46,426 nucleotides of DNA, taken from NCBI GenBank assembly GCA_900548285.1, contig URKE01000012.1, positions 1 through 46,426 on the forward strand, given 5' to 3'. Shown piece after piece: positions 15,240 through 23,255 of the stretch; position 1 is the stretch's first letter; the number at the start of each line of letters is the position of its first letter. Position numbers and translations under genes: made by a program. The notes under the pieces are model-generated. The model searched no databases. It saw nothing but the letters and a program-made list of their open reading frames with translations, and was not told the DNA's origin. This DNA comes from an uncultured Eubacteriales bacterium. Lineage in GTDB: Bacteria; Bacillota; Clostridia; Christensenellales; Borkfalkiaceae.

Positions 15240-17183
15240 ATGGAAGAAAGAAAAGATAACTTTAAAGAAAACAGCGCGATCGAAAAAGTAGAAAACGCGT
15301 CGCTCACAACCGAAACCGCTCCGCCGGCGAAACGTAAGCCGGGCGTGAAAAAGGCGAACGTTGCAAAGAAAAAGTCCGTAACGGGCAAAAAGAAAAAACA
15401 GACCGGGAAAACCAACGAACAGATAAGGGAAGAAAGGGCCAAGGCGAAGTATGCCGCGGCGGAAGCGAAGAAGAAAAAGCAAGCCGAAGCGAAAAAGAAG
15501 AAAGAGCAAGCGAAAAAGGCGAAACTCGAGGCAAAAAAAGCGAAATCGGCGGCGAGAAAAGAAAAACAACGCAGTCTGAGAGAACTCCGTCTTGCAAAGA
15601 AAGAAGAGAGAATCAAACGCCGCGAGTTCCTTAAAAACGAAAGCAAAGAGGACAGACAGAAACGCCTTGCCGCGGAAAAGCAGGCTAAACTTAAAATAAA
15701 GGCGCAGAAAGCCGAAAGAAGAGCCGAACTCAAAAAGGCGAAAGCCGAAAGAGCGGCGGAAATGAAAAGACAGAAGCAAACCGCAAGGCACGAAAGAAAG
15801 ATGAAGAAAGCCGAAATGAGAGAAAGACGCGGCAGGGAAAATCGTTCGAGAGGCGTGGGCGGATGGCTCGCCGCGGTTATTTCGCTCGGTTGCTCCGTTC
15901 TCGTCCTCGGTTCGGTTCTTGCGTTGTCGCTTTTCACCGACGTTTTAAGTTTCGGCAAAAAAGACGGCGGAACGGAAGCTGCCGAAAGAGCGTTTTACGA
16001 TCTCGTCGGTTACGTCGACAATATCGAAACGAATATGTCCAAACTCTTTGTCGCGAGCGACAGCGAAAGCCAGCAGAAGATTCTCGGGGATCTTATGGTT
16101 CAGAGCAATCTTGCAGATTCGTCGCTTGCCGCGCTGCCCGTTATGGATGAATCCAAGCACTATGCGTCCAAGTATATAAATCAGGTCGGCGATTATGCGA
16201 AATATCTCAATAATCGACTTATAGAGCAGCAAACGCTGACTAATGAAGATATGGACAGGCTTGTGGAACTCTACAACGTGAACACCGACTTAAAAGAGGC
16301 TCTCACAACTTTGTCGGCAAGGGTGAACGAAGAATACGACTTCGATTTGCTTAAGGACAACAACGCCAACGACCTTATAATCGCACAGTTCAACGATTTT
16401 GAAAAAGGCGCGGTCGATTATCCCGAAATGATTTACGACGGAGCGTTTTCCGACGGCGTGAACAATAGAGAAGTAAAAGGTCTTTCGGGCGAAGAAATCG
16501 ACGAAACGGGTGCGGCGGAAAGGTTCAACGAGATATTTTCGGAATACGGCAAACTCGAGCCTGTCGTTATGGGTATGACCGAAAACAGCGAAATAATCTG
16601 TTACAACGTCGCTTCGATGACCGAGGGCGGAGAAATTTACGCGCAGATATCCAAAGTCGGCGGCAAACTCGTTATGTTCAACGCTTACAGGGGATGCGGA
16701 GAAGTGAAACTTTCCGAGGAGGAATGTATCGGAAAGGCAGGCGAATTTCTTGAAAAACTCGGTTATAAGGATATGAAGTGCGTCTGGAATTACGCTTCCG
16801 GCGGAACGGAACATCTCAACTTCGCTTACGCCGAAAACGGAGTGGTAATGTATCCCGATCTTGTCAAACTGAACGTTTGCATGGAAACGGGCGTCGTCAC
16901 CGGACTCGACGCGGATAATTATTATATCAACCACACCGACAGACTTATCGGCAAGGCAAAACACGATATGGGCGAAGCGTTCGATAAAGTGAACGTAAAA
17001 CTCGACGTTCAGGACGAAAGAGTTACCGTTATCCCTCTCGGAAACGGAAGAGAAACCCTTGCTTACGAGTTTATCGGAACTTATAACGGTTCGATTTATT
17101 ACGTATACGTCGACGCGAACACGTTGAAGGAAGTGGAAATTTATAAAGTCGTGGATACCGAACAGGGCAGATTGCTTATGTAA
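15240..17183 (+). CDS. ypeB: Germination protein YpeB with a long basic N-terminal extension
   Basis: 647 residues; YpeB proteins are usually about 450. Residues about 230-647 match YpeB: an N-terminal helical part (AERAFYDLVGYVDNIETNMSK) and C-terminal PepSY-like repeats (CIGKAGEFLEKLGYKDMKCVW, then GKAKHDMGEAF). YpeB is needed for SleB to be present in dormant spores. Residues about 20-204 form an unusual extension made almost only of Lys, Arg, Glu and Ala, probably a long charged helix. A single membrane segment at about 207-230 follows. The extension should therefore face the forespore cytoplasm. The ATG has AAGGAGG upstream. Codons at 16211 hold an inverted copy of the dispersed element. 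Confidence 0.9.
   Translation: MEERKDNFKENSAIEKVENASLTTETAPPAKRKPGVKKANVAKKKSVTGKKKKQTGKTNEQIREERAKAKYAAAEAKKKKQAEAKKKKEQAKKAKLEAKKAKSAARKEKQRSLRELRLAKKEERIKRREFLKNESKEDRQKRLAAEKQAKLKIKAQKAERRAELKKAKAERAAEMKRQKQTARHERKMKKAEMRERRGRENRSRGVGGWLAAVISLGCSVLVLGSVLALSLFTDVLSFGKKDGGTEAAERAFYDLVGYVDNIETNMSKLFVASDSESQQKILGDLMVQSNLADSSLAALPVMDESKHYASKYINQVGDYAKYLNNRLIEQQTLTNEDMDRLVELYNVNTDLKEALTTLSARVNEEYDFDLLKDNNANDLIIAQFNDFEKGAVDYPEMIYDGAFSDGVNNREVKGLSGEEIDETGAAERFNEIFSEYGKLEPVVMGMTENSEIICYNVASMTEGGEIYAQISKVGGKLVMFNAYRGCGEVKLSEEECIGKAGEFLEKLGYKDMKCVWNYASGGTEHLNFAYAENGVVMYPDLVKLNVCMETGVVTGLDADNYYINHTDRLIGKAKHDMGEAFDKVNVKLDVQDERVTVIPLGNGRETLAYEFIGTYNGSIYYVYVDANTLKEVEIYKVVDTEQGRLLM
16211..16223 (-). repeat. 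Dispersed element copy, exact core, inside ypeB
   Basis: TAATCGACTTATA on the plus strand, so inverted relative to the gene. It is read as NRLI in a helical part of YpeB. Confidence 0.85.
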
Positions 17184-17243
17184 TTGTTTAAACGACCGAC
17201 TTTTTAAATCGAAACGGACCGGTAAATGCGATTAATGATTTTT

Positions 17244-17293
17244 GAGCCGACGGCAAAAGAATTTAACGTCTTTTGCCGTCGGCTCGGCTTTTT
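17244..17293 (+). terminator. Strong intrinsic terminator after ypeB
   Basis: A 17-bp perfect stem, GAGCCGACGGCAAAAGA (17244-17260) with 17269-17285, followed by GGCTTTTT. Confidence 0.92.
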
Positions 17294-17295
17294 AA

Positions 17296-17324
17296 TTGAC
17301 AAAAATCAAGTTTTGATTTAAAAT
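17296..17324 (+). promoter_or_regulatory. Promoter with overlapping FNR-like box and inverted repeat
   Basis: TTGACA (17296-17301), 17 bp, TAAAAT (17319-17324). The sequence 17296-17309 reads TTGAC-AAAA-ATCAA, one base from the FNR/Crp-type TTGAT-N4-ATCAA. A second perfect inverted repeat AAATCAA-GTT-TTGATTT fills 17303-17319 between the two promoter elements. The operon ends with a Crp/Fnr-family regulator. Confidence 0.6.
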
Positions 17325-17394
17325 ATAATTTAAAAGTCGGTATGCTTTGTTTATTTGTGTCTGCCGCTTGGCGAACAAACGAAAAAACGCGCGA

Positions 17395-17407
17395 TAATCG
17401 GCTTATA
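17395..17407 (-). repeat. Dispersed element copy, one mismatch
   Basis: Reverse complement TATAAGCCGATTA. It sits in the leader of the SecB-like gene. A second half-copy in inverse orientation (GACCGACTTATTA) follows directly. Confidence 0.8.
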
Positions 17408-17446
17408 GACCGACTTATTACGAGAAAACAGAAAGGGAGTTAAAAA

Positions 17447-17863
17447 ATGGAAAAACACATCAAACTTGTCACGTTTCGCGTTAACGAAATAGAATTTAAA
17501 TTTAACGGGGCGATTAAGCCCGACACTCAGTTCCGCATCGTTCCGAAAATCGAAAGCAAACTCGGACAGAACGGAAAGAATCTTTTCGTCAATCTCTCGG
17601 TGAGAGTGAACGAAGATATTTCCGCGCCCGTTCCGTTCAATCTCAACGTGGTTATGTTCGGGCATTTCATCGCCGAAAAAGAAGCGGAGCAGAGAGTTTA
17701 TATCGAAGAGGCGATCGACACGCTTTATCCGTTCCTTCGCGCCGCGGTTTCTTCGTTCACGGCGAACTGCAACATTCCGCCTTACGTTCTGCCGATAATC
17801 GGTTCGAGCGTTCTTCAGGAGAGTCCCGCAAAAGCGGATAAAGAAAAGGAGAATATAAACTAA
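17447..17863 (+). CDS. SecB-like protein
   Basis: 138 residues. The order of elements resembles SecB: a first strand (FRVNEIEFKF), a central hairpin with alternating hydrophobics (LFVNLSVRVNE), NLNVVMFGHFIAE, then a helix and the C-terminal motif TLYPFLRAAVSSFTANCNIPPYVLPII. That motif mirrors the SecB segment LFPYAREAVSDLVTRGGFPP. SecB holds preproteins unfolded for SecA in proteobacteria; SecB-like proteins elsewhere act in export or with toxin-antitoxin pairs. No toxin or HTH partner is adjacent, and mscL follows with a TAATG overlap. The ribosome binding site is AAAGGGAG. The function here is inferred only. Confidence 0.7.
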   Translation: MEKHIKLVTFRVNEIEFKFNGAIKPDTQFRIVPKIESKLGQNGKNLFVNLSVRVNEDISAPVPFNLNVVMFGHFIAEKEAEQRVYIEEAIDTLYPFLRAAVSSFTANCNIPPYVLPIIGSSVLQESPAKADKEKENIN

Positions 17864-18450
17864 TGAAAAAGTTTATCAAGGAATTCGGGAATTTTATCAA
17901 AAGGGGTAACGTTCTCGATATGGCTGTCGGCGTAATCGTCGGCGGCGCTTTTACGGCAATCGTAACCGCGCTCTCGAACGGTATTTTAAAGCCCTTCATC
18001 AACTGGATAATCTGGCTCTGCAACGGCAAAAACGAAGGTTCGCTCGAAAGTATTTATACGGTGCTTCACGGAGTTACGGGCGCGGACGGAAATCTCGATC
18101 TCGCCAATTCAATTTACATAGACTGGGGCGCGTTTATTTCGTCTGTCATCAACTTTCTGCTTATCGCGTTCGTTGTGTTCACGATCGTTAAAGTTATAAA
18201 TCACGCGTCCGAAAAACTCAACGTCAACGCAATCATGAAGGAATCGATGGAGAAAAAACTTGCAAAGGGCGAGGAACTCACCAAGTCCGAAAAACGCTGG
18301 GTGAAGAGAATGAAGGCTTATCGTCCGGAATTCGTACCCGCTCAGTTGCAGCCCAAGGCGGAAGTTAAAGAGCCTGAGCCGCCCGTCCCCACCGAAACGG
18401 AAAAACTTCTCGCGGAAATTCTTGCGGAACTTAAAAAAGAAAACAAATAA
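17863..18450 (+). CDS. mscL: Large-conductance mechanosensitive channel
   Basis: 195 residues, longer than the usual 130-150. The N-terminal KKFIKEFGNFIKRGNVLDMAVGV, with the GNVxDMAVGVIVGGAF pore helix TM1, is diagnostic. TM2 is near 88-115 (FISSVINFLLIAFVVFTIVKV). The periplasmic loop is enlarged and the C-terminal cytoplasmic tail (about 120-195) is long and charged. MscL opens under membrane tension and protects against hypo-osmotic shock. The ATG overlaps the stop of the SecB-like gene (TAATG), so the two are translationally coupled. A Crp/Fnr regulator follows after 42 bases. Confidence 0.95.
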   Translation: MKKFIKEFGNFIKRGNVLDMAVGVIVGGAFTAIVTALSNGILKPFINWIIWLCNGKNEGSLESIYTVLHGVTGADGNLDLANSIYIDWGAFISSVINFLLIAFVVFTIVKVINHASEKLNVNAIMKESMEKKLAKGEELTKSEKRWVKRMKAYRPEFVPAQLQPKAEVKEPEPPVPTETEKLLAEILAELKKENK

Positions 18451-18492
18451 TCACGGGGACTTTGTTTGCTTCCCTGATTTAAGGTAAAATTT

Positions 18493-19125
18493 ATGAAATC
18501 GACGCGATGCGCCCTTTTCGAGGGGCTTTCGGACGGGGAGATATCCGCCGTCGCGGAAAAGATAAAATTTGAATATAAAACTTTTTCGCGCGGGGAGGAA
18601 ATCTTCGTTTACGGAAGCGACGACGGAAAACTCTGTCATCTCGCCGAAGGCGTTGCGGAAACGATCCGCACGGACGAAAACGGCGCGGTCGCGCTCATTG
18701 AGAGGTTTTCTGCGGGCGCGGCGTTCGGCTACGGCGAGGGAAAGGAACTCGGCAGGGATTATGCCGTCGTCGTCGCGAAAACAAGGTGCGCGGTGTGGAT
18801 TGCCGACGTTTGCGGCGTCGATCTTAAAACTCTTCCCGCGGGATTTCTGGTCAATCTGCTCGGCTGTCAGCAAAAAAGGCTTGCCGATTTTGCCGCGCGG
18901 ACGAACGTTCTGCTCGGGAAAACCATAAGAGATAAGTTGCTTTGTTATTTCCGGAATTGTGCCGACGAAGCGGGGAGCGATTGCTTCGACTTAAAGATAA
19001 CTTTAACGGGGCTTTCGGATCTCATTTTTGCGGACAGAAGCGCGATGATGCGCGAGATAAAAAAACTCCGCGACGACGGGATTGTTAAGATAGACCGAAA
19101 GAAAGTTACGATGATTAAAAAATGA
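18493..19125 (+). CDS. Crp/Fnr-family transcriptional regulator
   Basis: 210 residues. A cyclic-nucleotide-binding-type beta-barrel fills about 10-120 (ALFEGLSDGEISAVAEKI, FSRGEEIFVYG). A dimerisation helix follows, then a winged-helix DNA-binding domain at about 150-208 (TLTGLSDLIFADRSAMMREIKKLRDDG). The phosphate-binding arginine/serine pair of cAMP-binding Crp is not evident. The N-terminus lacks the four-cysteine cluster of oxygen-sensing Fnr, so the signal is unknown. The ribosome binding site is weak. It is the last gene of the SecB-like/mscL unit, whose promoter overlaps an FNR-like box, so autoregulation is possible. Confidence 0.85.
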   Translation: MKSTRCALFEGLSDGEISAVAEKIKFEYKTFSRGEEIFVYGSDDGKLCHLAEGVAETIRTDENGAVALIERFSAGAAFGYGEGKELGRDYAVVVAKTRCAVWIADVCGVDLKTLPAGFLVNLLGCQQKRLADFAARTNVLLGKTIRDKLLCYFRNCADEAGSDCFDLKITLTGLSDLIFADRSAMMREIKKLRDDGIVKIDRKKVTMIKK

Positions 19126-19165
19126 TTTTAGATTCGTCATCACTAATCAATATATACAATATAAT

Positions 19166-19210
19166 ACGCCCGTGGCGTTTCGATTGTCGAAACGCCACGG
19201 GCGTTGTTTT
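19166..19210. terminator. Bidirectional terminator between convergent genes
   Basis: An 18-bp perfect stem (19166-19183 with 19187-19204) and a 3-nt loop, followed by a TGTTTT tail on the plus strand. It serves the Crp/Fnr gene and the opposing membrane protein gene. Confidence 0.9.
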
Positions 19211-19225
19211 CAGAGGTAACGTATC

Positions 19226-19936
19226 TCATTCCGTCCGATTTTCGGGCTGAGAGTTGTAATCGTTAAGTTCGTCGTTGAGCGCGTTTTTGCTCTTGAACGA
19301 AAGAAGGAAATTGTATTTCTGTTTGATTTTTTCGGTTTTGAGTTTGATGGAAAGTTTGAATTCCTCGAGCTTGACTATCACGTTGTTTTCCTTTGCCCAG
19401 GAGCGGATTTTGTTCACCACGTTGAACGAATAGAAAACGTCGATGATGAAAATTCCGAAGTAAATACCTATAAAGAAAGAGTAAATTTCGTTAAGATTCA
19501 TCCAGTTGACGAGATTTATCAGCATCGGGTGAATGAAAATATAATACGCCGCGCCGATAACGCCCCAGAAAAACGTGAATAACGGACAAATTATGCCCTG
19601 AATGTTGCCCGGGCGTTTGGAGTAATCCCAAAGTTTAACTTTAAGCCCAACGATGAAGATAAGACCGGTTATATATTCGATAAGCGTCATAACCACCGTT
19701 ATGAGCAGAATCACGAACGCCTTTTGCAGAATCTCGTTCTGAATAAAACCGTAGTCCAAAGAACAAATTATATAAAGGAAAACCACGCCCGTTCCGTATA
19801 AAGGCAGGCACGGACCTGCGAGAAATCCCGGGTTGACCCATTTTTTATGCGCAAATCTGCGAAAGAACAGTTCTATGATCCAGCCGCAAGTTCCGCCTAC
19901 GATAAACAGCAGGCATAACGTTATAAATGTTTTCAT
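19226..19936 (-). CDS. CmpB-type putative ABC transporter permease
   Basis: 236 residues with about five hydrophobic segments in the first 190. The opening FITLCLLFIVGGTCGWIIELFFRR and the later WVNPGFLAGPCLPLYGTG match the family called ABC_trans_CmpB (PF06541), a Firmicutes membrane protein group with no proven transport role. The cytoplasmic C-terminal tail (about 195-236) is charged. GAGGCAAC lies just before the ATG. It is the last gene of a minus-strand run, 57 bases after the CDF gene. Confidence 0.85.
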   Translation of the reverse strand: MKTFITLCLLFIVGGTCGWIIELFFRRFAHKKWVNPGFLAGPCLPLYGTGVVFLYIICSLDYGFIQNEILQKAFVILLITVVMTLIEYITGLIFIVGLKVKLWDYSKRPGNIQGIICPLFTFFWGVIGAAYYIFIHPMLINLVNWMNLNEIYSFFIGIYFGIFIIDVFYSFNVVNKIRSWAKENNVIVKLEEFKLSIKLKTEKIKQKYNFLLSFKSKNALNDELNDYNSQPENRTE

Positions 19937-19993
19937 TGTTGCCTCCTCGCGCTCCGACGCGCGCTTTGAATTTGCCGTCGGGTGGTATGAGTT

Positions 19994-21175
19994 TTAAACG
20001 AACGAATTCTCGACGGTTATTATCGCGTTGAGTTTCTTGTCGTAAAGTTTGAGTTTTTCGTTCACCGCTTTTCTGATCTGGCGGGCGGACGTTTTGTTTT
20101 CGGGCGGAGTAACGAGGTCGAAAATAACGTTTGCGTGTGTGTCGCCTTCGTTCATCCTGAAATCGTGCAGAGAAAAATCGGGGTTTATCTCCTTAACGAT
20201 TTTCACGCACTCTTCCTTTATCGCGTTTAGCCTCGGACTTGTCGTCACAACGGGGTCCATATGAATGGTTGCCAGGCAGTTGAACTTCTCTTCGAGTCCG
20301 CGTTCCACGTTGTCTACCACGTCGTGCAGTTGCAGGATATTTCCCTCGGCGGGAACTTCCGCGTGAAGAACGATGATTTTTCTGCCGGGGCCGTAATCGT
20401 GAATCATAAGGTCGTGAATACCGATTATTTTCGTTTTGTCGTAATTCTGAACGTAATCGGCAACGCCTTTGACAAGCGCGGGGTCCGGCGCTTCGCCGAG
20501 AAGCAAATCCACCACGCTCTTTATCGATTTTATTCCGGAAACGGCGATAAACAAAGAAACCACCGCGCCGGCGAAACCGTCGAACGGAATGTTTTTGATA
20601 AAGAGCGAAAGAATCGCGGAAACGAGAACCACGGCAGTTGCCATACAGTCCGAAACGCTGTCCGCGGCGGTGGCGAGCATAGCAACCGAATTGATTTTTC
20701 TGCCGATTGTTTTGTTGAGAACGGCGAGATAAAATTTCGCGGCGATCGAAAGCGTGAGAATAACGAAAGTTATCGCAAGCGTGACCGAAGATTGTTCGGG
20801 GACGGTTTCCCACGCGATGATTTTTTCGACGGAAGTCATAAGCAACTGAACCGCGACGATCAGAATAATGATCGAAACGCCAAGCCCGGCGCAATATTCC
20901 ATTCTGCCGTGACCGAACGGGTGTTCCTTATCCGGTTTCTTTTCCGAAAGTTTAAAGCCGAAAAGCGTGATTATCGAACTGCCCGCGTCGGAAAGGTTAT
21001 TGATACCGTCCGAAACGATTGAAATTGCGCCGGAGAGCAAGCCCGAAATTATTTTCGCAAGGCATAAAATAACGTTGAGGATAATCCCCGTAATTCCTGT
21101 TTTATAGCCGAATTTCGCCCTTATTTCGGGTTTTGAGAGTTCCTCTTCGGTAAATTCGTTCAGTTTTTTTGTCAT
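19994..21175 (-). CDS. Cation diffusion facilitator transporter
   Basis: 393 residues with a six-helix membrane domain (about 25-215) and two cytoplasmic CDF C-terminal domains. CDF proteins export divalent metals by proton antiport. The metal site in TM2 reads NNLSD (NxxxD) and in TM5 DSVSD (DxxxD). That combination is associated with manganese-type CDF proteins such as MntE rather than zinc types, which carry HxxxD in TM5. The ligand assignment is therefore an inference. The ATG lies downstream of the CorC-like gene (83-base gap), a partner class also linked to divalent cations. Confidence 0.92.
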   Translation of the reverse strand: MTKKLNEFTEEELSKPEIRAKFGYKTGITGIILNVILCLAKIISGLLSGAISIVSDGINNLSDAGSSIITLFGFKLSEKKPDKEHPFGHGRMEYCAGLGVSIIILIVAVQLLMTSVEKIIAWETVPEQSSVTLAITFVILTLSIAAKFYLAVLNKTIGRKINSVAMLATAADSVSDCMATAVVLVSAILSLFIKNIPFDGFAGAVVSLFIAVSGIKSIKSVVDLLLGEAPDPALVKGVADYVQNYDKTKIIGIHDLMIHDYGPGRKIIVLHAEVPAEGNILQLHDVVDNVERGLEEKFNCLATIHMDPVVTTSPRLNAIKEECVKIVKEINPDFSLHDFRMNEGDTHANVIFDLVTPPENKTSARQIRKAVNEKLKLYDKKLNAIITVENSFV

Positions 21176-21258
21176 AATTCACCGTTCCGGCGGAGCGAAA
21201 TCCGCCGCTTTGAAAATGTGTTTGTCGCTGTTAAACGAGTATTCCGTCGCCTTGAAAA

Positions 21259-22563
21259 TTATTCTTTTTCGCTTTCTTCTTCGTCGGTATGGTGAATTTC
21301 CACTTTCACTTCGAGAACCTTTTTCAGAGTTCTTTTCGTTACGGTCACGGTGAGATTGTTATAGTCGAAAGAATAGCCTATCGGCGGAATATCTCCCGAA
21401 CGCTCGATTATCCAGCCGCTGACGGTGTTTGAGTCGCTTTCTTCGTCCTCTTCCTGCGAGAAAATTTCGCAAAATTCCGAAAGTTCGGCGTTTCCGTCAA
21501 CGAGATAATGATCGTCGTCGAGTTTTGTGAAGTAGTCCACCACTTCGTCGTGTTCGTCCCATATCTCGCCAACGAGTTCTTCGAGAATATCTTCGAGCGT
21601 GACGATGCCGAGCGTGCCGCCGTATTCGTCAACGACGGTAGCCATATGCACTTTCTGCTTCTGCATGCTTCGAAGCAGCGTGGAGATTTTCATATGTTCC
21701 GTGGCGAGAGCCATCGACGTGACTATGCCTTTGATGTTGGCAACGCCCGCCGTGTACGCCGCGTAAAAATCCTTTTCGTGTATCATTCCGATGATGGTGT
21801 CGATAGAGCCTCTGTAAACGGGCAATCTCGAAAAACCGTGTTCGGAAAATATGAGCCTTATATCTTTCATCGGGGTGTTTTCTTCCACCGCGATGACGTT
21901 TACTCTCGGAACGAGTATGTCGCCGACTTCCGCGTCGTTGAATTCGATCGCGCTGGAGATAAGTTCGGTTTCGTTGTTGTCGAGAGTGCCGTCCTCCTTC
22001 GCTTCTTCTATGTAGGTCAGCAATTCTTCTTCTGTTATAACGTCGTCCGACTTAAACTTGAAAATCTTTCTCAAAAGAATTTTCCATCCCGTGAAAATCA
22101 TGTTGAGCGGGTAGAGAATTATCGAGAAAAAGCCGATGATCGGCGTTACGAACATAGCCACCTTTTCCGGGAATTCTTTCGCAAGCGTTTTGGGTGTGAT
22201 TTCGCCGAAAATAAGAACCGTTACCGTCGAAATAATCGTCGACATCGTCGCCGCGAGGCTTGCCGAACTGACGAAAACTTCCGTAAACAGCAAGGTTGAT
22301 ATCGTTGCGAGCGTAAGATTGACTATATTATTACCGATTAAGATGGTATAGAGCAATCTGTCGTAATTTTCAACGTAATGCAAGGCTTTTTTCGCCGATT
22401 TGTTTCCGTCGTCCGCCATAACTTTCATTCTCGCGCGGTTGACGGAAGTAAAAGCCGTTTCGGTTGCCGAAAAGAATGCCGATAAAATAAGCAATACGAT
22501 CAGAATGATTACGTAAATCGTAATATTCTGACTTCCGGGAGGGGGTTGTGTGTCTGTGTCCAT
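21259..22563 (-). CDS. CorC/HlyC-family transporter-associated protein (CNNM-like)
   Basis: 434 residues. A DUF21 transmembrane domain (about 14-195, SAFFSATETAFTSVNRARMK) is followed by a CBS pair (about 210-335, DAEVGDILVPRVNVIAVEE) and a CorC_HlyC C-terminal domain (about 345-430). Proteins of this family (YhdP, MpfA, CNNM) export magnesium or affect cobalt and magnesium resistance. The name hemolysin is historical. The start ATG has AAGGAG upstream. It heads a three-gene minus-strand run with a consensus-like promoter at 22617-22645. It is a homeostatic counterpart to the mgtE uptake gene near the window end. Confidence 0.95.
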   Translation of the reverse strand: MDTDTQPPPGSQNITIYVIILIVLLILSAFFSATETAFTSVNRARMKVMADDGNKSAKKALHYVENYDRLLYTILIGNNIVNLTLATISTLLFTEVFVSSASLAATMSTIISTVTVLIFGEITPKTLAKEFPEKVAMFVTPIIGFFSIILYPLNMIFTGWKILLRKIFKFKSDDVITEEELLTYIEEAKEDGTLDNNETELISSAIEFNDAEVGDILVPRVNVIAVEENTPMKDIRLIFSEHGFSRLPVYRGSIDTIIGMIHEKDFYAAYTAGVANIKGIVTSMALATEHMKISTLLRSMQKQKVHMATVVDEYGGTLGIVTLEDILEELVGEIWDEHDEVVDYFTKLDDDHYLVDGNAELSEFCEIFSQEEDEESDSNTVSGWIIERSGDIPPIGYSFDYNNLTVTVTKRTLKKVLEVKVEIHHTDEEESEKE

Positions 22564-22616
22564 AAATAACTCCTTAATAAAAAATATATAACTGCTTATA
22601 AATATAAGTAGAAACC

Positions 22617-22645
22617 ATTATATCACAAATATTTTTTTTTGTAAA
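22617..22645 (-). promoter_or_regulatory. Sigma-A promoter of the corC-CDF-cmpB unit
   Basis: On the minus strand TTTACA (22640-22645), 17 bp, TATAAT (22617-22622). Confidence 0.8.
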
Positions 22646-22736
22646 TCTTTTTGCGCGAGTAACTTCGCAATTGTAGGCAAGAAATACGGATCGGCAGAGA
22701 AAAGACAAAATATTTCACGATTTTCACGAAAAAAAG

Positions 22737-22765
22737 TTGACATAAAACCGTCGTTATTTTATAAT
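22737..22765 (+). promoter_or_regulatory. Sigma-A promoter of the V-ATPase operon
   Basis: TTGACA (22737-22742), 17 bp, TATAAT (22760-22765), an exact consensus match. It leaves a leader of about 160 nt before the first gene. Confidence 0.9.
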
Positions 22766-22815
22766 TTAAACAGCGTTGAAATTAATTTCGGGGCAATAAA
22801 ATAAATAGGTGGAGT

Positions 22816-22878
22816 CTGTCGATTGATTTAGTGATGACGAATTAAATCACTACAATAAAATTATCGGCAGATTTTTTT
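22816..22878 (+). promoter_or_regulatory. Attenuator-like leader structure of the V-ATPase operon
   Basis: CTGTCGAT (22816-22823) pairs with ATCGGCAG (22863-22870, one G-U pair) and encloses the perfect inner stem TAGTGAT/ATCACTA (22829-22835 with 22846-22852). Seven T residues follow directly (22872-22878). This is the layout of an intrinsic terminator inside a leader. A second stem CGGCGGC/GCCGCCG (22890-22896 with 22914-22920) then precedes the GGAGG ribosome binding site. Confidence 0.6.
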
Positions 22879-22890
22879 ATAAGTCGAAGC
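22878..22890 (+). repeat. Dispersed element, partial copy
   Basis: TATAAGTCGA followed by AGC; 10 of the 13 core positions match. It begins in the T-run of the leader structure. Confidence 0.4.
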
Positions 22891-22934
22891 GGCGGCGGAC
22901 AGATCGGACAAAAGCCGCCGAATCGGAGGTTAAA

Positions 22935-23255
22935 ATGATAGAAGAGGTTTTGAAAAAGGTTTCTTCGAGTGAGGAAACGGCTAAAAAAATACGCGCGGAA
23001 AGCGACGAAAAAGCAGCCGGAATACGCGCGCAGGCGGACAGGAAAGCCGCCGAAATCAAGGGGAACGGCGCGTCGGATTCGAGGGTGAAACGTCTTGCCG
23101 CCGTTCAGAACGCGAAGATGAGCGTTGCCGTCCGTTTTGAAGAAGAAAAGAAAAAATATCGCGCGGAAGCCGAAAAATTCAAAGCCGAAAATAGCGGAAA
23201 AGCCGAAGAAGCGGCGGAAATGCTGTTCGGGAGGATAAAAAATGGCGATTGCTGA
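22935..23255 (+). CDS. ntpF: V-type ATPase peripheral stalk subunit G/H
   Basis: 106 residues, almost entirely helical and charged (EEVLKKVSSSEETAKKIRAE, then EKAAGIRAQADRKAAEIKG), as expected for the peripheral stalk coiled coil that pairs with subunit E. In Enterococcus the equivalent NtpF is the first gene of the operon. The ATG has GGAGG upstream, and the stop overlaps the start of subunit I by 14 bases. Low-complexity sequence makes the family call depend largely on position and size. Confidence 0.85.
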   Translation: MIEEVLKKVSSSEETAKKIRAESDEKAAGIRAQADRKAAEIKGNGASDSRVKRLAAVQNAKMSVAVRFEEEKKKYRAEAEKFKAENSGKAEEAAEMLFGRIKNGDC

